Assembly: GCA_902614395.1 (NCBI GenBank)
Contig: CACMKW010000002.1
Span: 67,356 to 131,355 of the forward strand
Source of the DNA: an uncultured Alphaproteobacteria bacterium
GTDB lineage: Bacteria; Pseudomonadota; Alphaproteobacteria; HIMB59; GCA-002718135
Length of the DNA: 64,000 nucleotides
Reading direction: 5' to 3'
This document shows, in pieces, positions 32,922-41,746 of the stretch (positions are counted from its first letter, which is position 1; each line of letters opens with the position of its first letter). The position numbers and the translations under genes were made by a program. Below the pieces are notes generated by a model that saw only the letters and a list, made by a program, of their open reading frames with translations, was not told the origin of the DNA and searched no databases.

Positions 32922-33674
32922 ATGGCTTTAGACTTTAATCAACGATCTTATACTAAATCAGTAGATCAGGCAGCAATTGATGAAGGCTTGAGGGCGTACA
33001 TGCTTAAAGTCTACAATTATATGACAATTGGCTTATTGCTTACTGGTTTTATTGCTTATTTTTTTGGAAAAGCATCAATAGTTACTAATGAGATGGGGCA
33101 AATTGTTGGAGTAACTCAGGTAGGAGCATTACTTTTTGGGTCTCCTCTAAAATGGGTGGTTATGCTAGCACCTTTAGGATTTGTTTTTTACTTAAGTGCG
33201 AGAATTAACAAAATGTCAGTTTCAGCAGCACAAATTACTTTTTGGCTTTTTGCAAGTATCATGGGTTTATCACTTGCATCAGTATTTATAGAATTTACCC
33301 AAACTTCTATAGCAAGAGTGTTTTTCATTACGGCAAGTACTTTTGGGGCAATGAGCTTATACGGCTATACCACAAAAAGAGATCTAACAAAACTTGGTGG
33401 TTTTTTGTTCATGGGTCTAATTGGCATTATTATTGCAAGTGTAGTAAATATTTTCGTTGGATCAACAGCTTTACAATTTGCAATCTCAGTTATTGGTGTT
33501 TTAGTATTTGTGGGTTTAACAGCGTACGATACTCAAAATATTAAAAATATGTATTATGGTGGTGATAGTGAGGAGATAGGCTCTAAGAAAGCATTAATGG
33601 GTGCCTTAAAATTATACTTAGATTTCATTAATCTATTCATTTTATTGCTACAATTATTTGGCCAAAGAAGATAA
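32922..33674 (+). CDS. Bax inhibitor-1/YccA family membrane protein
   Basis: A 250-residue inner-membrane protein with seven hydrophobic segments. Family marks are RAYMLKVYNYMTIGLLLTG, SLYGYTTKRDLTKLGGFLFMG (key part YGYTTKRDLTKLG) and FVGLTAYDTQNIKNMY, with the acidic residues of the TMBIM pH-sensor region. Members in bacteria modulate the FtsH protease or leak calcium. A strong AAGGAG ribosome site and a terminator immediately downstream mark a separate, well-expressed unit. Confidence 0.92.
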   Translation: MALDFNQRSYTKSVDQAAIDEGLRAYMLKVYNYMTIGLLLTGFIAYFFGKASIVTNEMGQIVGVTQVGALLFGSPLKWVVMLAPLGFVFYLSARINKMSVSAAQITFWLFASIMGLSLASVFIEFTQTSIARVFFITASTFGAMSLYGYTTKRDLTKLGGFLFMGLIGIIIASVVNIFVGSTALQFAISVIGVLVFVGLTAYDTQNIKNMYYGGDSEEIGSKKALMGALKLYLDFINLFILLLQLFGQRR

Positions 33675-33706
33675 TTCTTTTAAATCCAAAATATCTTTTT
33701 ATTATA

Positions 33707-33734
33707 CCCAGTCTATAAAAGACTGGGTTTTTTT
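33707..33734 (+). terminator. Rho-independent terminator after the Bax-inhibitor-1 gene
   Basis: CCCAGTC (33707-33713) pairs perfectly with GACTGGG (33721-33727) around a 7-base loop, followed by seven T residues that run to 33734. The ATG of the next gene begins at 33735, so no leader space remains. Confidence 0.93.
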
Positions 33735-35540
33735 ATGTCTAACTTAGAAAATAAACTAAAAAAAATAGTTAACACATTTAATAATATTAATAAGGAGGAT
33801 GGTTACAGAGATATAAAAAAATTATCTGAAAAACATAAAAAGGATATAAAAGTTTTAAATGTATTGTCACAAATTTCCCAAAAGATGGGGGATATAGATA
33901 CAACAATTAATTCTTTAAAAAAAATTCTATTAATTGAAAATAATAATGTCGATCTTCTTTCTAAAATTTATAAATTGTTTTTAATCAAATCTTCATTGGA
34001 TGAAGCTTTAGAATATATTGATTCAATTTTAAGAATAGATAAGAAACATTATGAATCAATACGCGATAAAGCTTATATTTATTTTTTAAAAAATAATTTT
34101 AATAATGCAAAAAAATACATAGACAAAATTTCGAAATTAAAAGAGAATGATTTCTTTGCATATAATATCAAAGGTTTAATATATTTAAAAAATAATATTT
34201 TGTATGAAGCAAAAGATTATTTTGAGCAAGCAATTGAAATAAATAATAAACATGTTGATAGTTATAATAATTTAGGTGCTTGTTTGCTCGAGCTAGAAAA
34301 ATTAAATGAAGCTCACAAAGTGTTTAAAGATGCCTATGAAATTGATACTAACAATACTAATACTTTGATAAATTTGGGTAATGTTTTAAGTCTTCAAGAT
34401 AATATTTTAGAAGCTATAAAAATTTATAATAAAGCATTAGATTTAGCTCCAAATAATCAAGAAATTTTATCTAATATAGCAATTTGTTATTGTAGAGAAA
34501 ATAAAGAAAAAGAAGCTAAAGTTTATTACGATAAAGCAATTAAAATTAATCCATATGATTATAAATTGAAATATGCCTATTGTACTTTGCAATTAAAATT
34601 AAATAAATTTTCCAAATCATGGGACTTGTTTGATTCAAGATTATTGATTGAAAAAAATAAGGTTAAATTAAATAATTTTGAATTAGTAAAGAATAACTTA
34701 TTTGGGAATTTAAAAGTAAACCCAAAAAACAAATTATTAATTTTAAGGGAACAAGGGATTGGTGAGGAAATTTTATTTAGTTCTATATATCAAGAGATGA
34801 TTGATAATTTTAGAAATATTAAAATTGAAGCTGACAAAAGACTGGTATCCGTATTTAATCGATCATTCCAAGATGATATATTTGTTGAAGATGGATATTA
34901 CTCAAAAAATTCAAAGATGTCTGAATTTGATAATGTAATATACGCTGGAAGTATGATCAAATTTTTTAGAAAAAGAAAAAGTGATTTTGCTAATAGGAAA
35001 TTTTTAATAGCTAGAAATGACATTATTGATAAATATAAGGAAAAACTTTCTGATTACAAAAAAAAACTCAAAGTGGGTATTTCATGGAAAAGTGTAATAA
35101 ATATTTATGGAAATTTAAAATCATTATCTGTCAAAGATTTTGAACCACTATTTACTAGTGATAGGCTTATTATAAACTTACAATATGGAAGTATTGAAAA
35201 TGATAAAGAATATTTATCAAGCAAGAATAAGTATTTAAAAGTATTTAGTGAATTAGATTTATTCAATGATATTGAAGAGTGTATGGGTTTACTAAAAAAC
35301 TTAGATTTATTTATAACGGTTAGTAACTCAACAGCTCATTTTGCTGGAGCTCTTGGTATACCAACGATATTAATATGTCCTAAAAAATCATCTACGTATT
35401 ACTATTGGAATACTAATAGTGGATCGTCAATATGGTATAAAAATATAAAAGTTTTAGGAGTAGATAGTTCAATAAATAAAACTATAGAGCAAATAAACAA
35501 CATTGTAGAAAAGAATAATGAATTTAATTTCTCAAATTAA
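33735..35540 (+). CDS. TPR protein with C-terminal glycosyltransferase-like domain (paralogue 1)
   Basis: A 601-residue protein. Residues about 1-290 are tandem TPR helices (e.g. DSYNNLGACLLELEKLNEAH and AIKIYNKALDLAPNNQEIL). The C-terminal 280 residues form a GT-B-like domain: LLILREQGIGEEILFSSIY, then KVGISWKS, then LDLFITVSNSTAHFAGALG. This arrangement is common in marine alphaproteobacteria, often near surface-glycan or flagellin-modification genes. The exact sugar transfer is unknown. The ATG directly follows a terminator T tract with no ribosome site, but alignment with the next paralogue supports it. It overlaps that paralogue by 23 bases. Confidence 0.85.
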   Translation: MSNLENKLKKIVNTFNNINKEDGYRDIKKLSEKHKKDIKVLNVLSQISQKMGDIDTTINSLKKILLIENNNVDLLSKIYKLFLIKSSLDEALEYIDSILRIDKKHYESIRDKAYIYFLKNNFNNAKKYIDKISKLKENDFFAYNIKGLIYLKNNILYEAKDYFEQAIEINNKHVDSYNNLGACLLELEKLNEAHKVFKDAYEIDTNNTNTLINLGNVLSLQDNILEAIKIYNKALDLAPNNQEILSNIAICYCRENKEKEAKVYYDKAIKINPYDYKLKYAYCTLQLKLNKFSKSWDLFDSRLLIEKNKVKLNNFELVKNNLFGNLKVNPKNKLLILREQGIGEEILFSSIYQEMIDNFRNIKIEADKRLVSVFNRSFQDDIFVEDGYYSKNSKMSEFDNVIYAGSMIKFFRKRKSDFANRKFLIARNDIIDKYKEKLSDYKKKLKVGISWKSVINIYGNLKSLSVKDFEPLFTSDRLIINLQYGSIENDKEYLSSKNKYLKVFSELDLFNDIEECMGLLKNLDLFITVSNSTAHFAGALGIPTILICPKKSSTYYYWNTNSGSSIWYKNIKVLGVDSSINKTIEQINNIVEKNNEFNFSN

Positions 35541-37305
35541 TGTTATACTTAAAAAATTTGAAACTGGTGATAAATTAGAAAGTTATAAAGAACTTCACAA
35601 AATTTTTAAGAAAAACAAAGATAATAATTTACTACGATATAACCTAGCAGTTATTCAACAAAGTCTAAACATGAATAAAGAGGCTAGAATAAATTATAAC
35701 CATCTAATAAAAAATGAAAAAAATCTGAAGGCAATGATTAATCTTTATAATATGGATATTACAGAAGCAAATTATTATAAAGCATTTAATACAATAGAAA
35801 GTATTTTAAAAATAAAGACAATTGAAAACGTAGTTAAAGACAAAGCTTTTGTTCTTTACAAATTAAATAGAATTGAAGAAGCAAAAAAAATTTGCATATT
35901 TTACCTAAATAAAAATAATAAAGATTTAGGTTTTCTTACTGTAATAGGTCAGTGCTTATTTCATGAAAGAAAATATGATGAAGCAATTAAAATATTTGAA
36001 AATATACTACAAATAGACTCAAATAATCTCTCAGCATTAAACTCTTTAGCAAGAACACATAATGAAAAAAACGAAAATGGAAAAACAGAAGAATACTATC
36101 TAAAAGCTCTAAAGATTGATGGTTCATCTTTTTATTTATTAAATAATATTGCAGGTTTTTATAGAGAGAATTCATCCTACGATAAAGCTATTGATTACTA
36201 CAAACAAGCGCTTTCAGTAAATCCAAATAATGCATATATCTATAACAATTTAGCTAAAATCTATTTTGATTTAAACAATCATGAAAAAGCTATGGAAAAT
36301 AGTTTTAAAGCTTTGAAAATGAAAATGAATGATGGTGATATTCAAAAAACTATTTCCTTCATATATCTCAAAGATCATGATTTTGAAAATGGTTGGAACT
36401 ACTATGATGGAAGATTGGATATAGAGGATTTTAAACAGAAAAATAATTTCATAAAGAAATTAAACAAAAAATTATACAGATCAGGTAGTCTTAAAAATAA
36501 AAAAGGTAAATTTCTAATTGTACGTGAACAGGGTGTTGGTGATGAAATACTTTATAGTTCTATGTATGAAGATGTTTTAAGTGATTCTGATAATACAATT
36601 ATAGAGTGTGATCCTCGTTTATTAAATTTCTACAAAAGATCATTCCCAGGATATAGCGAAAAATTTGTTAGCCTTGGAACTATTACAAATGATGATGATG
36701 AGTTTAAAAAGATTGACTATATAATTTATGCTGGAAGCCTAGGAAGATATTACCGTAAGAATATTAAAGATTTTAAAAATAATTCTTTTTTAAAAGTAGA
36801 CGAAAAAAAATTAGAGGAAATGAAAAGAAAATTGTCAATTTATAAGAAAAAATACAAGATTGGATTATCATGGAAAAGTTTTAGTGATAAATTTGCCACA
36901 GATAAATCTCTAAACCTTAAAGATCTTAAAAAAATTTTTAGTCTTACTGATTGTGATATCTTTAATTTACAATATGGTGTGGTTGAGGATGAAATAAATA
37001 TTTTCAATAATACAGCTAAAAATAGACTACTTAGTATAGAGGATTTGGATTTGATAAATGATTTTGAAGGTATTGCTGCATTATTAAAGTCACTTGATGT
37101 TTTTATTTCTGTTAGTAACAGTACTGCCCATCTTGCAGGAGCATTGGGTGTGAAAACAATTTTGATTAAGCCAGAAAATTTTGCTGTTTTTCATTACTGG
37201 AATCAAAAAACAGATAATACTCCGTGGTATCCTTCTGTTAGACTAATTGACAAAAAAAAGTTTTTGAATGATTCTAAATTTTTAAAAAATATTTTAGGTA
37301 CTTGA
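35518..37305 (+). CDS. TPR protein with C-terminal glycosyltransferase-like domain (paralogue 2)
   Basis: A 595-residue homologue of the preceding gene with the same layout. N-terminal TPRs include AIDYYKQALSVNPNNAYIYN, and the C-terminal domain has FLIVREQGVGDEILYSSMY, YKIGLSWKSFSDKF and LDVFISVSNSTAHLAGALG. The two proteins align along their length but have diverged, so the duplication is old. Tandem coupling by a 23-base overlap suggests they act together, perhaps as a pair on one acceptor. Convergent overlap of 12 bases with the following glycosyltransferase gene. Confidence 0.85.
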   Translation: MNLISQINVILKKFETGDKLESYKELHKIFKKNKDNNLLRYNLAVIQQSLNMNKEARINYNHLIKNEKNLKAMINLYNMDITEANYYKAFNTIESILKIKTIENVVKDKAFVLYKLNRIEEAKKICIFYLNKNNKDLGFLTVIGQCLFHERKYDEAIKIFENILQIDSNNLSALNSLARTHNEKNENGKTEEYYLKALKIDGSSFYLLNNIAGFYRENSSYDKAIDYYKQALSVNPNNAYIYNNLAKIYFDLNNHEKAMENSFKALKMKMNDGDIQKTISFIYLKDHDFENGWNYYDGRLDIEDFKQKNNFIKKLNKKLYRSGSLKNKKGKFLIVREQGVGDEILYSSMYEDVLSDSDNTIIECDPRLLNFYKRSFPGYSEKFVSLGTITNDDDEFKKIDYIIYAGSLGRYYRKNIKDFKNNSFLKVDEKKLEEMKRKLSIYKKKYKIGLSWKSFSDKFATDKSLNLKDLKKIFSLTDCDIFNLQYGVVEDEINIFNNTAKNRLLSIEDLDLINDFEGIAALLKSLDVFISVSNSTAHLAGALGVKTILIKPENFAVFHYWNQKTDNTPWYPSVRLIDKKKFLNDSKFLKNILGT

Positions 37306-37995
37306 GTTAAATTTATTTGAAAGATATTCATCTCTTTCCAATATCCATTCTTTTGCAAATTCAACATCTTGCCATTCAGAAAACCAAGGTCCACCTCGTG
37401 TATAATGAACTGCATAGGGCTTTTTATTATTGTGACCTGAGGTCCAACCTTCCAACCAGTTCCATCTTTCATCTAGTAAACCAATTTCATCATCTTGACA
37501 CCATTTGAATTGATGAAGATATGCACCAGTTTCATTATTTACTTTCTCAACTGTAAGATTCTTTGTGCTTGGATGAGAACAATTGTACAAAATAAAACTA
37601 GACCAATTTTTTCTTGGATAGATTGTTTGTTTTTGTCCATCCATCTTATGTTTTTCTTTAGGGGTATAATCATGTTGAACACAATAAGCAGCTTTAGTTT
37701 CATCAAGATTGTTTAACAAATTTGCAACATCTCCTAAAAAAATAAAATCACAATCACAAAAAACTGCCCACCCTTCATAATTCATAAGTTTAGGAACTAA
37801 AAATCTGGAATAAGTAAATTCTGTAGAAGCTAGTGGATCGACATTTCTAGTATATAATTTTTTAGCTATAAGCTCCTCAAGCTTTAAAGACATAACATTT
37901 ACTTTAATGCTAGATCGCTTTAAAAGTGAGTGCTTACATACTCTATATGCAATATCTTCTTTAGAATCATACCCTATGAAGAAATGTAGTTTCAT
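37294..37995 (-). CDS. Glycosyltransferase (GT-A fold, GT8-like)
   Basis: A 233-residue protein starting MKLHFFIGYDSKEDIAYRV, typical of small GT-A transferases that act on a visible nucleotide-sugar site. The DxD metal motif is AVFCDCDFIFLGDVANLL near residues 78-95. Further marks are FTYSRFLVPKLM and the C-terminal AVHYTRGGPWFSEW, a His-containing block seen in glycogenin/GT8-like enzymes. Sugar and acceptor are unknown. It forms a patch with the two TPR-glycosyltransferase genes but reads in the opposite direction, sharing the strand of hemY. Confidence 0.75.
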   Translation of the reverse strand: MKLHFFIGYDSKEDIAYRVCKHSLLKRSSIKVNVMSLKLEELIAKKLYTRNVDPLASTEFTYSRFLVPKLMNYEGWAVFCDCDFIFLGDVANLLNNLDETKAAYCVQHDYTPKEKHKMDGQKQTIYPRKNWSSFILYNCSHPSTKNLTVEKVNNETGAYLHQFKWCQDDEIGLLDERWNWLEGWTSGHNNKKPYAVHYTRGGPWFSEWQDVEFAKEWILERDEYLSNKFNSST

Positions 37996-37996
37996 A

Positions 37997-39298
37997 TTAA
38001 TAATTACTATTTCTTAACATTTTATGTGATGCCCAAACAAGCGAATTATAATTTCCAGAATTAGATAAGCTACTCCACTCATCTTGGGTTTGATTAGTAA
38101 TTCTACAAATCCATGTATCTTCCAAATTTGCATTTTCAGCTCTCATAATCCATGCATCACTTTTCTGTTTATCATTATTTTCTCCAAGTTCTATGTCTGA
38201 CATAAAGTAACAGATTTCTTTTGATGGATTGGCTCCAATCATACCTGAAATATTTTCCCTAGCCAAATCCCAGTTTAGATTTTTTATAGCAAAATACACT
38301 AAAAGTTTTTTTGACTCCTCTGAATTTAAATTATTTTTAACCAAATCATTTATAAATTTTATTTCACTTAAATTATTCTGAATTAATATTTTTGTTATAA
38401 TAGATCTCAGTAAAGAACTTTGATTTAAGTTCCAATACTTCTTAATTTGTTTACTTAAATTTCTTTTATCATTTAAATTTGCAAGAATCTCTAAGTGTAA
38501 TTTTATGTATGGAGCAAAGTTTTTCTTTAATTCAATAGCTTTAAGAACATTTTTTAAAGCATCTTTTATTTCACTTTCAGATTTAATTTTTGCTATCTCG
38601 TAATATCCAATTGATTTATTTTCACTAAGATCATTTTTATTTATAATTTTATTTGAGAAGGCTTTATCTGATAATAAAATTAGTTGATTCCAGTTCTTTG
38701 TTTTGGCAGCAATAAATATTAATGTTTCATAGAGCTTTTCAATATTAGGATTTAAAGAGAATAATTTTTCTCCATATAAAAAAGCATGGTGATAATCATG
38801 ATTTTTTAAATTTTGTTCCATTAACCCCCTGTAACCTAGTGCTTCTGTTTTTTTTGATTTAATCATATCTTCATAAACATTGTTTAATTCTGGAAATTTT
38901 TTCTCTATCTTTAAAACCTCAGATTTTAATAAAAGAGATAAATATGGGTCGTCTTTTAAATAAGAAGTCATTTTTTTGTGATATTTTATTGCAGATTTAT
39001 TGTCTTTATTAGCTACAGCAATCATTGCATCGACAAAGTGTAAGTAACCTTTTTCAATTTTATTATATTTATTTTTTAGGAAATATTTACCGAGTGAAAG
39101 TCTTGACCGGAAGAATAAGTAAAACACCAGATATAATAGAAAAATAAAAGATAAAAAAACAACAGCAAATAAATTTGAAGAAAAAGAATATTTTAAATTT
39201 CCTATATCTAACGATACAATAAATGGATTGGTGAAAATAAAAGTAAGGGCTATGATTAATAATAAAAGCTGCAATACAAAAATTGAAAATCTATACAT
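37997..39298 (-). CDS. hemY: HemY-like membrane-anchored TPR protein
   Basis: A 433-residue protein with two N-terminal membrane helices (about residues 5-25 and 42-66) and a TPR C-terminal region. KGYLHFVDAMIAVANKDNKSAIKYHKKM and TEALGYRGLMEQNLKNHDYHHAF match the HemY_N consensus (KGYxALxxGMxAVAxGD, LGLRGLxxxA). Despite its name its role in heme synthesis is not clearly established. It overlaps the upstream mitofilin-like gene by eight bases, the usual alphaproteobacterial pair. Confidence 0.85.
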   Translation of the reverse strand: MYRFSIFVLQLLLLIIALTFIFTNPFIVSLDIGNLKYSFSSNLFAVVFLSFIFLLYLVFYLFFRSRLSLGKYFLKNKYNKIEKGYLHFVDAMIAVANKDNKSAIKYHKKMTSYLKDDPYLSLLLKSEVLKIEKKFPELNNVYEDMIKSKKTEALGYRGLMEQNLKNHDYHHAFLYGEKLFSLNPNIEKLYETLIFIAAKTKNWNQLILLSDKAFSNKIINKNDLSENKSIGYYEIAKIKSESEIKDALKNVLKAIELKKNFAPYIKLHLEILANLNDKRNLSKQIKKYWNLNQSSLLRSIITKILIQNNLSEIKFINDLVKNNLNSEESKKLLVYFAIKNLNWDLARENISGMIGANPSKEICYFMSDIELGENNDKQKSDAWIMRAENANLEDTWICRITNQTQDEWSSLSNSGNYNSLVWASHKMLRNSNY

Positions 39299-40175
39299 TA
39301 TTTAATTTTGAAATTTCAGTTATAAAATTATTATAGTTATTCATTTCATTTAAAGATACTTTAAAAAAAACTTTATAATTTTCTATCTTACTTATACTGT
39401 CATAAGCTTTTGTTATGTTTCTATTTTTAATAAAAAATTTAGTTTCCTGTAATATTAAAATTTTTTCATCAGAAATAATATTTTCTGAAGATGGAGAAAG
39501 GTTTATGTATGGTAAAAAAATTTTGTTAAATAGACTATTGTTTTCATTCACAATATTCTTCAAATATAAATTAACTTCATCATTAAATTGATTTTCTAAA
39601 AATAAATGGCCCTTGTATTTATTTTTTTTTAGAATTGATAATTTTTCCAAAATAGGATTTTTGTTATTTTCTAAAATTGTTTCAAGATATTTGAGTTCTC
39701 TATCAAAATTCAAATTATTTTCGTATTTGATTTTTATTAACTCAACTACTTCTTTGACAGATTGATTTACTAACTCAGAATTATTATTAAGTTGATCTTC
39801 AATATTTTTATTTTTTATAGAAGTAATCTCATAACTTAGAGAATTGAAATTCTTATTTAACAATTCTATACTTTCATTGATTGCCGTCAAATCAACTTTT
39901 GATTCTTTATTTGAATTTTCTTTAATAAGTTTTTCTATATTTGTTAAAGCAGTTTTTGTTTCTAATATTTCTTTAGATATATTTTTTATAAATTCAGAAT
40001 TTTCATTTATATTTTGCCTAAGTTCATTTTCTAATTCAGTCTGAAGTTTGGATACCTCATCTTCATTTTGATAATTCGTATAGAGAAGATAAATTAAGAA
40101 AAAAACACATAATAGAAGAATAAAGCTTAATGAAAATTTAGAAAAAACATAAAAACTATCAAAAATTTTTTTCAT
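39291..40175 (-). CDS. Mitofilin-like inner-membrane coiled-coil protein
   Basis: A 294-residue protein with one membrane helix at about residues 12-32, then a long coiled-coil (residues about 40-160) rich in Glu, Asn and Lys, and a C-terminal helical domain. The sequence is weakly conserved, but size, architecture and its place directly upstream of hemY and divergent from tsaD are those of alphaproteobacterial mitofilin/Mic60 homologues, which shape membrane invaginations. The usual hemC and hemD genes between tsaD and this gene are missing here. Identity rests mainly on context. Confidence 0.6.
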   Translation of the reverse strand: MKKIFDSFYVFSKFSLSFILLLCVFFLIYLLYTNYQNEDEVSKLQTELENELRQNINENSEFIKNISKEILETKTALTNIEKLIKENSNKESKVDLTAINESIELLNKNFNSLSYEITSIKNKNIEDQLNNNSELVNQSVKEVVELIKIKYENNLNFDRELKYLETILENNKNPILEKLSILKKNKYKGHLFLENQFNDEVNLYLKNIVNENNSLFNKIFLPYINLSPSSENIISDEKILILQETKFFIKNRNITKAYDSISKIENYKVFFKVSLNEMNNYNNFITEISKLNNV

Positions 40176-40236
40176 ACCCTTTTTTTAGCATTATTAGTTT
40201 GTTGTTTAACAGTGTAAAATACTATACCAAAAAAAT

Positions 40237-41247
40237 ATGCTTGTATTTGCTGTAGAAACTTCTTGCGACGAAACATCAGTATGTCTGATGGAAAACAGCT
40301 CTATTTTAGAACATATTACTTTTTCTCAAGAAATTCATAAAATACATGGTGGAGTTGTACCAGAGTTAGCTTCAAGATCACATTTGGAAAGAATACAAAG
40401 TATAACGAATGATTTATTTAGTAATATAAAAATAGAACCAAAAAAAATTGATGCTTTTACTGCTACTTGTGGGCCCGGGCTTATAGGCAGTTTATTGGTT
40501 GGCTCAACTTTTTCCAAATCTTTAGCAATTTCTTTTAACAAACCATTCATTCCAACTAATCATCTTGAAGGACACATATTGTCTACAAGTTTTAATAACA
40601 ATATTAAGTTTCCAAGTCTCATCTTGCTTTTAACTGGGGGGCATACTCAGGTTTATTTGATGAAAAGTGAGAATGAAGTGGAGTTATTAGGACAAAGTGT
40701 TGATGACGCAATAGGAGAAGCTTTTGACAAAACAGCAAAATTAATCGGTCTTTCATATCCTGGTGGTAGTGAGATTGAACAACAAGCGCTTAAAGGGAAT
40801 GAAGACAAATTTGTTTTACCAAAACCATTAGTTAAAGAAAAAAATTTTAATTTTTCATTTTCTGGTATTAAAACAAATATAAATCTTTTAACAAAAAAAA
40901 ATAAAATTGATAAAAAATTTGTAGAAGATTTGTCAGCGTCTTTTCAAAAAAATATAACTGAAATTCTTATTGAAAAGTTAGATAGAGGATTAAAAAGATT
41001 AAGTTCTGAAAATAATAATATAAGATCAATTTCAGTAGTAGGAGGAGTGTCAAATAACAAATATATCCGAAGTAAACTAGAAAATTTTTTCATCGAAAAA
41101 AATATTGAAATTTATTATCCTATAAAAGAAATGATGGGAGACAATGCTGCAATGATTGCATGGGCATGTATGAAATTTTATAAAAAAGACAGAAATGACT
41201 TATTTTTTAAACCAATTCCTAGATTAGAAGTAAGAAGTGTATTATAA
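40237..41247 (+). CDS. tsaD: tRNA N6-threonylcarbamoyladenosine transferase TsaD
   Basis: Catalytic subunit of t6A synthesis on tRNAs decoding ANN codons, 336 residues. Marks are AVETSCDETSVCLME at the N-terminus, FTATCGPGLIGSLLVGS, the metal-binding HLEGHILST, LLLTGGHTQVYLM, and DDAIGEAFDKTAKLIGLSYPGG. It works with TsaB, TsaC and TsaE, none of which is in the window. The 61-base gap to the divergent mitofilin-like gene must hold both promoters. Confidence 0.96.
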   Translation: MLVFAVETSCDETSVCLMENSSILEHITFSQEIHKIHGGVVPELASRSHLERIQSITNDLFSNIKIEPKKIDAFTATCGPGLIGSLLVGSTFSKSLAISFNKPFIPTNHLEGHILSTSFNNNIKFPSLILLLTGGHTQVYLMKSENEVELLGQSVDDAIGEAFDKTAKLIGLSYPGGSEIEQQALKGNEDKFVLPKPLVKEKNFNFSFSGIKTNINLLTKKNKIDKKFVEDLSASFQKNITEILIEKLDRGLKRLSSENNNIRSISVVGGVSNNKYIRSKLENFFIEKNIEIYYPIKEMMGDNAAMIAWACMKFYKKDRNDLFFKPIPRLEVRSVL

Positions 41248-41286
41248 AATTAATATCTTAAAAAATTTAAATTAAAGAATATTAAA

Positions 41287-41691
41287 ATGAAATATTGGTT
41301 GTTGAAATCTGAACCAGATGCATGGTCTTGGGATAATCAAGTTAAAGAAGGTGCATCGATGTGGGATGGGGTCCGAAATTATCAAGCTAGAAATAATTTA
41401 AAAGAAATGAAAATAAATGACTTATGTTTTTTTTATCACTCAGTAAAAGAAAGAAGTATTATTGGTATTGTTAAGGTTGTAAAAGAATATTATCCAGATC
41501 CTACTGATAAAACAGAACGTTTTGTTGTGGTTGATGTTAAAGCAACAAAAAAATTAAAAAACCCAGTCTCTCTTGATCAAATAAAAGAAAATAATAAGTT
41601 GAAAAATATAGCACTTGTTAAACAAAGCAGACTCTCCGTAATGCCTTTAAAGAAAACTGAATGGGATATAATAATTAAAATGTCAAATTAG
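41287..41691 (+). CDS. EVE domain-containing protein
   Basis: A 134-residue single-domain protein. It starts MKYWLLKSEPDAWSWDNQV and contains WDGVRNYQARNNLKEMKIND and FYHSVKERSIIGIVKVV, the EVE (PUA-like) fold marks. EVE domains bind modified bases in DNA or RNA; stand-alone bacterial versions of this type lie near housekeeping genes, as here downstream of tsaD, and have been linked to tRNA binding. Start and length match the family. Confidence 0.92.
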   Translation: MKYWLLKSEPDAWSWDNQVKEGASMWDGVRNYQARNNLKEMKINDLCFFYHSVKERSIIGIVKVVKEYYPDPTDKTERFVVVDVKATKKLKNPVSLDQIKENNKLKNIALVKQSRLSVMPLKKTEWDIIIKMSN

Positions 41692-41746
41692 CTTAAAAAA
41701 ATAATTACTTGTTGATATTTAAATAATTTAGAATTAGTCTCTTACT

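Noticed and set aside
41692-41746. ScfR/RamB-type operator before acs
   Set aside because: acs is a known target class of RamB-like regulators, but no TTTGTAAA-type repeat is present in this gap.
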